Below, piece after piece: positions 7,847 to 15,074 of a stretch of 22,910 bases of DNA. Location: assembly GCA_041584475.1 (NCBI GenBank), contig JBFHDX010000060.1:1-22910 (forward strand). Direction: 5' to 3'. The DNA comes from JBFHDX01 sp041584475. GTDB taxonomy: Bacteria > Pseudomonadota > Alphaproteobacteria > UBA8366 > JADFVY01. How positions within the stretch are numbered: position 1 is the first letter of the stretch; each line of letters begins with the position of its first letter. A program made the translations under genes and the position numbers. The notes beneath the pieces are model-generated. The model saw only the letters and a list, made by a program, of their open reading frames with translations. It did not search any database and was not told the origin of the DNA.

Positions 7847-8608
7847 CTACCGCTTCTCGGGCATGCGGCGGAAGATCGGGTCGACGAGCGCCGGCGGCAG
7901 CGCCGCCAGCAGCCGCACGAGCGCATAGACCGGCAGCGGGAAGGCGATCCGCGCACGGTCGCGCGCGAGCCCGCGCCTGATGATGCGCGCCGCGCGCTCG
8001 ACCTCCATCAGCATCGGCATCGGGAACGCGTTGACGTCGGTCATCGGCGTCCGGATGAAGCCCGGACAGATCACCGAGACGCCGACGCCGTGCGGCCGCA
8101 GTCGCCCGCGCAGCGCCTCCCCATACGCGCGGACCGCCGCCTTGCTGGCGCTGTAGGCCGGCGCGCCCGCTATGCCCCGGAAGCCGGCCAGCGAACTCAT
8201 GATCGCGATCTGCCCGCGCCGGCGCGACTGCATGCGTTCGGCCGCAGGGTGCACGGTGTTGACCACGCCGTCGACGTTGACCGCAAAGATGGCGCGCGCC
8301 TGCTCGTGCGACTCGCCGCCGCCGAACGTGCCGCCCGATATGCCGGCGTTGGCGACGACGAGGTCCAGCGGCGCCGCATCGTCCGCGGCCTCGACCCAGC
8401 GACGCACCGCCGCAGCGTCGCAGATGTCGAGCAGCCCCGCGTCGACCTCGGCGCCGGCTTTCCGGCACGCCGCTGCGACCTCGGCGAGCCGGCCCCGGTT
8501 GCGCCCGCCGAGGCCGAGACGCAGCCCCGGTCCGGCATATGCCAGGGCGAGGGCGGCGCCGATGCCGCTCGAGGCGCCGGTTATGAGGATCGATTTCGGT
8601 TCACGCAT
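7847..8608 (-). CDS. Short-chain dehydrogenase/reductase, substrate unknown
   Basis: This 253-residue classical SDR has TGASSGIG (residues 10-17), NAG (87-89), and catalytic Ser139, Tyr152 and Lys156 (YSASK). It is therefore expected to be an active NAD(P)-dependent oxidoreductase. PGFIRTPMT after the active site is typical of DltE-like (COG0300) reductases. The C-terminus carries a hydrophobic stretch (about residues 222-242, around LVRLLAALPPALV) ending in basic residues, which could associate with the membrane. The substrate cannot be inferred, and no pathway partner is adjacent. Confidence 0.85.
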   Translation of the reverse strand: MREPKSILITGASSGIGAALALAYAGPGLRLGLGGRNRGRLAEVAAACRKAGAEVDAGLLDICDAAAVRRWVEAADDAAPLDLVVANAGISGGTFGGGESHEQARAIFAVNVDGVVNTVHPAAERMQSRRRGQIAIMSSLAGFRGIAGAPAYSASKAAVRAYGEALRGRLRPHGVGVSVICPGFIRTPMTDVNAFPMPMLMEVERAARIIRRGLARDRARIAFPLPVYALVRLLAALPPALVDPIFRRMPEKR

Positions 8609-8758
8609 CGAAGGGCAACCATAACCAGAGCTGCGGCCGCAGCAGAAGCGGAAACGTGTGGTCGTTAAGGCCTGGTTAGCGGCTATGGCGGATCATGCAG
8701 GACGGACTGCCTGAACCGACGCAGGAGCGGGACCTTCGATTTGGCCCGCACGACGCTG

Positions 8759-10225
8759 ATGCGAAAATGGTTTCGACGGATCGCCCTGGCCGTGGCGTGT
8801 CTGGCGGCCGGCACGGGCTGTGCCGGACCCGGCGGGAGCGGGGGCGAGCGGGCGTCGCTGCCGCTGCCGGCGCCACGGCCTGATATTTCGGGTGCTGCGA
8901 CGGCGCCGGACCAGCACCGGACGAGCGGGACCGAACGCGCGGAAGCCGGGGACGGGCAGGCGCCGGCCCAAGGCCGGTCGACATCCGCGGCCGGAGCACC
9001 AGCGGCGGGACCCGAAACGCGGGTCGCCGAGGGCGAGCCGGCGGCGTCCCCGGCGCCGGCAACGACGACCGCGGGACCAGTGCCGAAGCAAGCGGCGCCG
9101 CGGCCGCGGGCCAGACCCGCAACCTCGGCCGCGGCACCGGCTTCGGGCAGCACGCCAAGGCAGCCGCAGAGCCGGGCTCCCGTGTCCTCGGTGTCGCCGG
9201 TGTCTCCGGGGGCGACAGCCGCCGATACGGCCGCCGGCAACCCGTCATCGGCGACCGAGCCGCCCGGCGCCAGCGCGGCCCTCGACGGAGCACCGGGCAT
9301 CGCCGGCGGCGCGACGGGGGAGCCGGGCGCCGTCCCGTCAGCCAAGCGGGCCGCAGGACGCAGCGCCGCATCGGCGCCCCGGGTCGCGCAGACATCGACC
9401 GCCGGGAGCGATGGCGCCGTGTCTTCGGGTGCGCTGGCCGCCGGCGATCCCGCAGGGTCCGCGGACATCGCCCCGACTGACTCGTCGGCAGACGAGGCGA
9501 ATCGGCAGTCGGCGGGCGCGTCGACGCAGACCGGCGACAATTCCGATATGGCGCCGGCACCGACGCCGCCCGGCGGCGCGCAGCGGCGGGGCGACGCGGC
9601 CTTCGTCCCGCCCGTCGACCGCGACGCCGCCGAACCGGCTCGCGCGACGAGTCTCGCCAGCACGGACGGGGCGCAGTCGCCGCGAACAGCGCCGCCGACC
9701 ACCGCGACGGCGATCGGGCGCGACGGCAGCGGCGCCGACAAGAGCGACGGCGAGTTCGACTTCGCGGCCGAACTGGCGGCGAAGGATCCGGTCGCCAGCG
9801 CCCGCGCCGAGGCCTTCGCGCGGCGCACGATCCGCGACTGCCCGGTGATCCGCAGGCTCGGCGAGCATATCGGGGCCGGGCGCAGCCGGGGCGAGGCGGA
9901 AAAGGTGGCGATCCGCAGCGGTGTCGACCGGCTGGCCGCGGAGCAGGGAACCGAGCGCGACGAGCGCACGATGTTCACCGGACGGGTCTACGGCATTCTG
10001 ATCTACCGCCTCGACGAAGGCCATTCGAGCCGGATCTACGGGCCCTACGCCTACGCGGTCTGCCGCGTCTTCCGCGATACGAACCGCATCATTCCGGTCG
10101 ATTCCGGATCCGAGCGGTTCCTCAACCAGCGCCTGTCGGCGTGCCAGCGCAACGCCGTCGAGCCGGCGGCACTCGAGGCCTGCGTCGTGCGCGGCGTGCG
10201 CGACGTCGTCGATCGCGTCTCGTAA
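8759..10225 (+). CDS. Unrecognised exported protein with long low-complexity linker
   Basis: I do not recognise this 488-residue protein. It begins MRKWFRRIALAVACLAAGTGC, a basic-hydrophobic export signal ending in Cys21. It may be a lipoprotein, but the residue three before the Cys is Gly, so the lipobox is non-canonical. Residues about 22-325 are rich in Ala, Pro, Gly, Ser and Thr with scattered charges and look disordered. The last 160 residues form a conserved-looking domain with four cysteines (361, 435, 462, 475) and aromatic segments such as TGRVYGILIYRLD and SSRIYGPYAYAVCRVF. A TTG at 8741 would add six residues, but the ATG fits the signal better. Codon choice in the linker is less biased than in the neighbours. 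A periplasmic or cell-surface role is inferred. Confidence 0.7.
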   Translation: MRKWFRRIALAVACLAAGTGCAGPGGSGGERASLPLPAPRPDISGAATAPDQHRTSGTERAEAGDGQAPAQGRSTSAAGAPAAGPETRVAEGEPAASPAPATTTAGPVPKQAAPRPRARPATSAAAPASGSTPRQPQSRAPVSSVSPVSPGATAADTAAGNPSSATEPPGASAALDGAPGIAGGATGEPGAVPSAKRAAGRSAASAPRVAQTSTAGSDGAVSSGALAAGDPAGSADIAPTDSSADEANRQSAGASTQTGDNSDMAPAPTPPGGAQRRGDAAFVPPVDRDAAEPARATSLASTDGAQSPRTAPPTTATAIGRDGSGADKSDGEFDFAAELAAKDPVASARAEAFARRTIRDCPVIRRLGEHIGAGRSRGEAEKVAIRSGVDRLAAEQGTERDERTMFTGRVYGILIYRLDEGHSSRIYGPYAYAVCRVFRDTNRIIPVDSGSERFLNQRLSACQRNAVEPAALEACVVRGVRDVVDRVS

Positions 10226-10240
10226 TTCGACGGCGCGCTG

Positions 10241-10269
10241 TTGGCCGGCAGGCGCCGCGGCGATATAGT
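10241..10269 (+). promoter_or_regulatory. Candidate sigma70-type promoter for yicC-gmk
   Basis: TTGGCC (4 of 6) at 10241-10246 and TATAGT (5 of 6) at 10264-10269 are separated by an ideal 17 bases. They start 16 bases after the stop of the upstream gene. Predicted transcription would begin near 10276, about 47 bases before the yicC GTG. The -10 box lies in the loop of a strong inverted repeat (10251-10280). Confidence 0.55.
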
Positions 10270-10280
10270 GCCGCCGCGCC
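10251..10280. repeat. GC-rich inverted repeat around the yicC -10 box
   Basis: The arms 10251-10261 and 10270-10280 pair over 11 positions with one C-C mismatch, enclosing the 8-base loop GATATAGT. No T-run follows, so it is not a classical intrinsic terminator for the upstream gene. It could still act as a transcript-end hairpin or a protein-binding palindrome. Confidence 0.5.
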
Positions 10281-10322
10281 CTGCGTCGCAGCGCCGTAAC
10301 CGAACGGAAAGAGCCGCCACCC

Positions 10323-11216
10323 GTGACCGTATCCTCGATGACCGGATTCACCCGGGCCGCAGGCCAGCACGACGCGTTCGCCTGGACCTGGGAGATCCGC
10401 AGCGTCAACGGGCGCGGCCTCGATGTCCGGTTGCGGCTCCCGGCCGGGTTCGAATCCCTCGAGCCGGGCGTCCGCGACGCCGTCGGCAAGGTGCTGAAGC
10501 GGGGATCGATCTCGATCTCGCTGCTGCTCAACCGCGCCGGCGCCGAGGGCATGTACCGGATCAACCGTGACCTCCTGGACCGGCTGATCGGCCTCGCGGT
10601 CGAGCTGCGGGACGACGACCGCCTGTCCGGCGATGCGCCGGGCCTCGGGGAGCTGCTGTCCGTGCGCGGCGTCGTCGAGCCGGCCGAGGAGATCGTCGAT
10701 CCCGAGGATGCCAGGGAGGAGCACAAGGCGATGGCCCGGTCGCTGGGCGAGGCTCTGGAGGCGCTGGTCGGCGTGCGGCAGACCGAGGGGGCGCGGCTCG
10801 CTTCGATCCTGCGCGACCGGCTCGACGAGCTCGACACGCTCTGCAACGAGGCCGATGCGGCCGCGGCCGCCCGCACCGAAACGGTCCGCGAGCGGTTGCA
10901 GGCCGGCGTGGCGGAGCTTCTGGCCATGAGCCCGGCGCTGCCGGAGGAGCGCCTGGCGCAGGAGTGCGCGCTGCTCGCCGTGAAGGCGGACGTCCGCGAG
11001 GAGCTGGATCGCCTGAAGGCGCACGTCGAGGGCGCGCGGGCGCTGCTCGACGAGGGTGGCGCGATCGGCCGCCGCCTCGATTTCCTTTGTCAGGAATTCA
11101 ACCGCGAGGCGAACACGCTGTGCGCGAAGGCAGGGGATATCGCGCTGACGCAGATCGGCTTGCGGCTCAAGGCGGTGATCGATCAGTTCAGGGAGCAGGC
11201 GCTCAATGTCGAATAG
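10323..11216 (+). CDS. yicC: YicC family endoribonuclease
   Basis: YicC-family proteins are RNA-binding endoribonucleases; E. coli YicC (287 residues) is linked to small-RNA turnover and stationary-phase survival. This 297-residue homologue starts at GTG with the family signature SSMTGFTRA. It has the YicC N-terminal domain (about residues 1-155, including ITWEIRSVNGR-like WTWEIRSVNGRGLD) and a C-terminal DUF1732-type domain with DFLCQEFNREANTLCAKAGD near the end. The middle (about 190-260) is Ala/Glu/Arg-rich and probably helical. The GTG is preferred because the next ATG would cut into the signature. It precedes gmk by 33 bases, a pairing common in bacteria. Confidence 0.92.
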   Translation: MTVSSMTGFTRAAGQHDAFAWTWEIRSVNGRGLDVRLRLPAGFESLEPGVRDAVGKVLKRGSISISLLLNRAGAEGMYRINRDLLDRLIGLAVELRDDDRLSGDAPGLGELLSVRGVVEPAEEIVDPEDAREEHKAMARSLGEALEALVGVRQTEGARLASILRDRLDELDTLCNEADAAAAARTETVRERLQAGVAELLAMSPALPEERLAQECALLAVKADVREELDRLKAHVEGARALLDEGGAIGRRLDFLCQEFNREANTLCAKAGDIALTQIGLRLKAVIDQFREQALNVE

Positions 11217-11249
11217 CGCGGTCGGGCGGGATCGGCCACTGGCGGGCGC

Positions 11250-11900
11250 ATGACGAGTGGCGGCTCGCCTTTCGAGATCACGCGACGCGGTCTCATGCTG
11301 GTGCTGTCGTCGCCCTCGGGCGCCGGCAAGACGACGATCGCGCGCGAGATCCTGAAGCGCGAGAAGAACAGCCTGAGCATGTCGATATCGGTGACGACGC
11401 GCCCCAAGCGTCCGGGCGAGGTGGCCGGCCGCGACTACCGGTTCATCTCGGAGGAGGATTTCCACCTGATGGTCAACCGCGGCGAGCTGCTCGAGCACGC
11501 CAGCGTGTTCGGCCACTTCTACGGGACGCCGCGCGCCCCGGTCGAGAGCTCGCTGGCATCGGGGCACGACGTGCTGTTCGACATCGACTGGCAGGGCACC
11601 CAGCAGCTGCGCGAAGCGGCCAGGGACGATCTGGTGTCGGTGTTCATCCTGCCGCCGTCGACGCGCGAGCTCGAGCGCCGCCTGCGGGTCCGCGCGCAGG
11701 ACAGCGACGAGGTGGTGGCCGGGCGCATGGCCAAGGCGTCCGACGAGATGAGCCATTATCCCGAGTACGACTACATCGTCGTCAACCGCGACGTCGAGGC
11801 GAGCGTCGCCCAGGTACAGGCGATCCTCACGGCGGAACGGCTGCGCCGCGAACGCCAGATCGGCCTCGGCGAGTTCGTCAGGGGGCTGCGGGAGGGGTAG
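11250..11900 (+). CDS. gmk: Guanylate kinase
   Basis: Gmk phosphorylates GMP to GDP with ATP, an essential step in GTP and dGTP supply. The 216-residue protein has the P-loop SSPSGAGKTT (Lys27), the GMP-binding segment SVTTRPKRPGEVAGRDYRF, and the FDIDWQGTQQLRE stretch typical of the family. ILPPSTRELERRLRVR is the lid region. Length is normal. It lies 33 bases after yicC and is probably on the same transcript. The last 23 bases overlap the 3' end of the convergent rsmA gene, so the two transcripts must be antisense to each other at their ends. Confidence 0.96.
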   Translation: MTSGGSPFEITRRGLMLVLSSPSGAGKTTIAREILKREKNSLSMSISVTTRPKRPGEVAGRDYRFISEEDFHLMVNRGELLEHASVFGHFYGTPRAPVESSLASGHDVLFDIDWQGTQQLREAARDDLVSVFILPPSTRELERRLRVRAQDSDEVVAGRMAKASDEMSHYPEYDYIVVNRDVEASVAQVQAILTAERLRRERQIGLGEFVRGLREG

Positions 11901-12756
11901 GCGGCCCGCCGCTGACGAGGGCCCGGGCGAGCGCGGCGAATTGGGCGATCTTCAACGTTTCGGCGCGTGCCGTCGGGTCGATTCCGGCGGCCTCGAGCAG
12001 CCTCTCGGCATCGACGCCGAGCGTCGCGAGCGAGCGGCGAAGCATCTTGCGGCGCTGGCCGAACGCGGCGGCGGTGACCCGCTGCAACGCCTGCACGTCG
12101 CACGGGTGGGGCGGCGACGCATGGGGTACAAGCTCGACGACCGCCGACGCGACCTTCGGCTTCGGCGTGAACGCGGCGGCCGGGATGTCGAACAGACGCC
12201 GCGTCCGGCAACGCCAGTTGGCGAGCACGGAAAGCCGTCCATAGGCCGGCTCGCCAGCGCCGGCGGCGATGCGATCAGCCACCTCGCGCTGGAACATCAG
12301 CGTCATGCCGGCAACGGCATCCGCCGCGAGCAGCCAGCGGATCAGCAGCGGCACCGAGATGTTGTAGGGCAGGTTGGCGACGATCCGCCGTGGCGGCGAA
12401 CCCACCGTCGCCACGTCGACCTCGAGCGCGTCCGCCTCGAGCAGCTGCCGGCGGCCCGCGGCCGCCGCCACGAGATCGGCAAGCGCGGCGACGCACCGCG
12501 CGTCGCGCTCGATCGCGACGACGCGGCCGGCGCCCTCCATGAGCAGGGCACGGGTCAGGCCGCCGGGTCCCGGCCCGACCTCGAGCACGGTTCCCGATTC
12601 GATGTCGCCCGCCGCCCGGGCGATGCGCCGCGTCAGGTTGAGGTCGAGCAGGAAATGCTGGCCGAGGCCGCGCCGAGCGGCGAGCCCGTAACGGGAAATG
12701 ACGTCGCGCAACGGCGGCAGCGCCGCGACCGCGTCAGGATCGTCCGGGGAATTCAA
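11878..12756 (-). CDS. rsmA: 16S rRNA dimethyladenosine transferase RsmA (KsgA)
   Basis: RsmA dimethylates A1518 and A1519 of 16S rRNA using S-adenosylmethionine, a late checkpoint in 30S assembly. The 292-residue protein has GQHFL (residues 32-36), the SAM-binding VLEVGPGPGGLT (57-68), the catalytic motif NLPYNIS (128-134) and the FTPKPKVAS segment. The C-terminal helical domain ends in a Pro-rich tail that runs into the gmk overlap. The start is TTG at 12756, inside the end of pdxA (23-base overlap). No clear ribosome site precedes it, so translation is probably coupled to pdxA. It is the last gene of the lptF operon. Confidence 0.95.
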   Translation of the reverse strand: MNSPDDPDAVAALPPLRDVISRYGLAARRGLGQHFLLDLNLTRRIARAAGDIESGTVLEVGPGPGGLTRALLMEGAGRVVAIERDARCVAALADLVAAAAGRRQLLEADALEVDVATVGSPPRRIVANLPYNISVPLLIRWLLAADAVAGMTLMFQREVADRIAAGAGEPAYGRLSVLANWRCRTRRLFDIPAAAFTPKPKVASAVVELVPHASPPHPCDVQALQRVTAAAFGQRRKMLRRSLATLGVDAERLLEAAGIDPTARAETLKIAQFAALARALVSGGPPTPPAAP

Positions 12757-13765
12757 TGATGCGGCCGGACTGGCGGCGTTCGGCCATGCCCGCGGCCTCG
12801 CGGATCGCCGCGACGAGACTCGACTCGTCGGCGACGCCGGTACCGGCGATCTCGAAGGCGGTGCCGTGGTCCGGCGACGTGCGGACGAAGGGCAGGCCGA
12901 GCGTGATGTTGATGCCGGACCGGAAATCGATGGTCTTCAGCGGGATCAGCGCCTGGTCGTGATACATGCAGATCGCGGCATCGTAGGTCTGGCGCGCGCG
13001 TTCGTGGAACAGCGTGTCGGCCGGCGCCGGTCCCATGATCGCGATCTCCTCGCGCTTGAGCGTCTCGATCGCGGGCCCGATGATCTCGATCTCCTCGCGG
13101 CCGAGCGCTCCGCCTTCGCCCGCGTGCGGGTTCAGCGCGGCGACCGCCAGCTGCGGCTGCTTTATCCCGAAATCCTCGGTCAGGGCGCGCGCGGTAATCC
13201 GCGCCACATCCTCGATGTCGCCCTGGCGCAGATTCTCCACGGCCTGCCGCAGTGGCATGTGGATCGTCACCGGGACGACGCGCAGGCCCGGGCAGGCGAG
13301 CATCATCACCGGACGCAGCCCGGAACCGGCGAGTTCGGCGAGGAACTCGGTGTGTCCGGCGTGCCGGAAACCGGCCTCGTAAAGAACGTGCTTGTTGATC
13401 GGGTTGGTCACGACGGCCGCGGCGTCGCCGTCCCTCACCAGCCCGACCGCCTCCTCGATCGCCTCGAGAACCGCCCGCGCGTTCGCGGGGTCGGGACTGC
13501 CCGGAGTCGATCGTCCGGGCAGCGATCGCGGCATCACCGGCAGATAGTCGCCGAAGGCGGACGGTGCATCCTCCGGCGAGCCGATCTCGGCGATCTCGAC
13601 GCGCCAGTCCAGATTGCTCGCCAGGCGCTCGAGCCGGCGCGGGTCATCGAGCACGAAGAACGGCGGCAGGGTCAGCTCACCGCGCCGCAGCCATGCCTTC
13701 AGGGCTATCTCGCCGCCGACGCCGGCGGGTTCACCCATCGTTAGCGCGATTGGCGAGACCGTCAT
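12734..13765 (-). CDS. pdxA: 4-hydroxythreonine-4-phosphate dehydrogenase PdxA
   Basis: PdxA oxidises 4-phosphohydroxy-L-threonine in the DXP-dependent route to pyridoxal phosphate, in the cytoplasm. The 343-residue protein starts with PIALTMGEPAGVGGE. Its three metal-binding histidines are in place: His169 (VTIHMPLR), His214 (LNPHAGEGG) and His269 (MYHDQALIPLK), matching E. coli His166/211/266 with a constant offset of three. GHTEFLAEL and RTSPDHGTAFEIAG are also conserved. The ATG at 13765 lies inside surA (35-base overlap). Its end overlaps rsmA by 23 bases. The surA-pdxA-rsmA order is widespread in Proteobacteria. Confidence 0.96.
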   Translation of the reverse strand: MTVSPIALTMGEPAGVGGEIALKAWLRRGELTLPPFFVLDDPRRLERLASNLDWRVEIAEIGSPEDAPSAFGDYLPVMPRSLPGRSTPGSPDPANARAVLEAIEEAVGLVRDGDAAAVVTNPINKHVLYEAGFRHAGHTEFLAELAGSGLRPVMMLACPGLRVVPVTIHMPLRQAVENLRQGDIEDVARITARALTEDFGIKQPQLAVAALNPHAGEGGALGREEIEIIGPAIETLKREEIAIMGPAPADTLFHERARQTYDAAICMYHDQALIPLKTIDFRSGINITLGLPFVRTSPDHGTAFEIAGTGVADESSLVAAIREAAGMAERRQSGRIIEFPGRS

Positions 13766-15062
13766 ACATCCTCACATCAAGGTACGCCGCGCTGCGCAGA
13801 TCGCGCATATATCGGCGCGCGAGCAGATCCAGTTTCTGCAAGCGCAGCTGCTCGGCGATCTGCTCGCGATCGGGCCGCTGTTCACCCTCGGTCTGGCGGT
13901 CGCAGACGACGATGAGCAGAATCCCCTGCGGCGCCCGCAGCGGGGCGCTGAACTGGTTCGCGCCGAGGCCCATCACGACCGGCCGCAACGGTTCCGCGAG
14001 ATCCGAGACACGCAGCGTGCCGATGTCGCCGACCGCGGCGCTGCCCGGGAGCGGGGGTGCGAGTTGTGCGCAGGAACGCACCGTCCGGCGAATCTGCTCG
14101 GCGGCCTGGATCGCCGCGCGAATCTCGCCGTCGGTCGCCGGTTCCGGCAGCTCGATGCGGACCTGCTTCAGCGTGACCGTCACCTTGTCCGGCGTCGCCC
14201 CGCCGGGGAGCCGACGGTCGCGCAGCAACAGGATGTGATAGCCGTTGGTCGAGCGGATCGGGCCGCGCATCTGGCCGGGCTGCATGGTGGCCAGCGCGTC
14301 GTCGAGGGCGTCGTCCAGCTGGCCCTGGACGAGCCAGCCGAGATCGCCCCCGGACGCGGCGGCCGCGTTCTGCGAGAACGCCCGGGCGAGTTCGTCGAAT
14401 CGCCCGCCCTGGCGGACCTGCTGCTGGATGCGAACCGCCGAGCGACGGATATTCTCCTCGTTAGCGGGGTCGTCGACGGCCAGGAAGATCTCGGAAACCA
14501 GTAGACGCGGCTTGCCCTGCGACAATTCGAGGTTGCGGACCGCCTCGTCGATTTCGTCCTGCCCGATCTCGGCCTGCCGCTGAAAGCGGCTCATCACGAG
14601 CTTGCGCCACGCGATATTGGCGCGCACCTGGCTGAGCAGCGAGGACTTCTCGACATTCTGCTGGGCGAAATACTGGTCGAGCCCGCCGGGCGGCAGATTG
14701 TTGCTGCGTTCCATATTCGCGAGCGTGTCGTTGATCTCCTTCTCGGTGACGCTGATGTCCCTCGCCTTCGCTTCCTGAAGCTGCAGGCGTTCGTCGATCA
14801 TCGTCTGCAGGATCTGCGGCATGAGGCGCTGATAGACCTCGTCGGTCGCCGGCAGGCCGGTCGAGAAAACGACCAGCCTGGCCCGGTTCGACAAGTCCAT
14901 GACGGAAATGACCTCGTCATTGACGACCGCGGCGATGCGCCCGACCTCCTGCGCGGCGGCCACGGCGGCGCCAAGCGCTCCGGTGACGAGGAAGCACGAC
15001 ACGACGAGCATTTCACGCAGGCCGCCAAGCGACCGCCGCGTCGGTGAGTGGCTATGGTTCAC
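13731..15062 (-). CDS. surA: Periplasmic chaperone / peptidyl-prolyl isomerase SurA
   Basis: SurA escorts outer-membrane proteins, including LptD, across the periplasm to the BAM complex. The 443-residue protein has a signal peptide (residues about 1-37, cleavage predicted near AVAAA-QE), a SurA N-terminal chaperone domain (VGRIAAVVNDEVISVMDL onward, about 40-180), and one good parvulin domain (about 188-283, with SEIFLAV, GGDLGWL and GYHILLLRDRR). A second, divergent parvulin-like region follows (about 295-400). The start is GTG at 15062. TAGGAA, overlapping the lptD stop, is a weak ribosome site, so coupling to lptD is likely. Placement directly after its client gene lptD fits the role. Confidence 0.93.
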   Translation of the reverse strand: MNHSHSPTRRSLGGLREMLVVSCFLVTGALGAAVAAAQEVGRIAAVVNDEVISVMDLSNRARLVVFSTGLPATDEVYQRLMPQILQTMIDERLQLQEAKARDISVTEKEINDTLANMERSNNLPPGGLDQYFAQQNVEKSSLLSQVRANIAWRKLVMSRFQRQAEIGQDEIDEAVRNLELSQGKPRLLVSEIFLAVDDPANEENIRRSAVRIQQQVRQGGRFDELARAFSQNAAAASGGDLGWLVQGQLDDALDDALATMQPGQMRGPIRSTNGYHILLLRDRRLPGGATPDKVTVTLKQVRIELPEPATDGEIRAAIQAAEQIRRTVRSCAQLAPPLPGSAAVGDIGTLRVSDLAEPLRPVVMGLGANQFSAPLRAPQGILLIVVCDRQTEGEQRPDREQIAEQLRLQKLDLLARRYMRDLRSAAYLDVRMYDGLANRANDG

Positions 15063-15074
15063 CGATACCGATTC

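Noticed and set aside
8683..9978. A 431-residue open frame on the minus strand opposite the unknown exported protein.
   Set aside because: It is low-complexity Ala/Gly/Pro sequence without a signal or domain, as expected opposite GC-rich linker DNA. The plus frame has an export signal and a convincing C-terminal domain.
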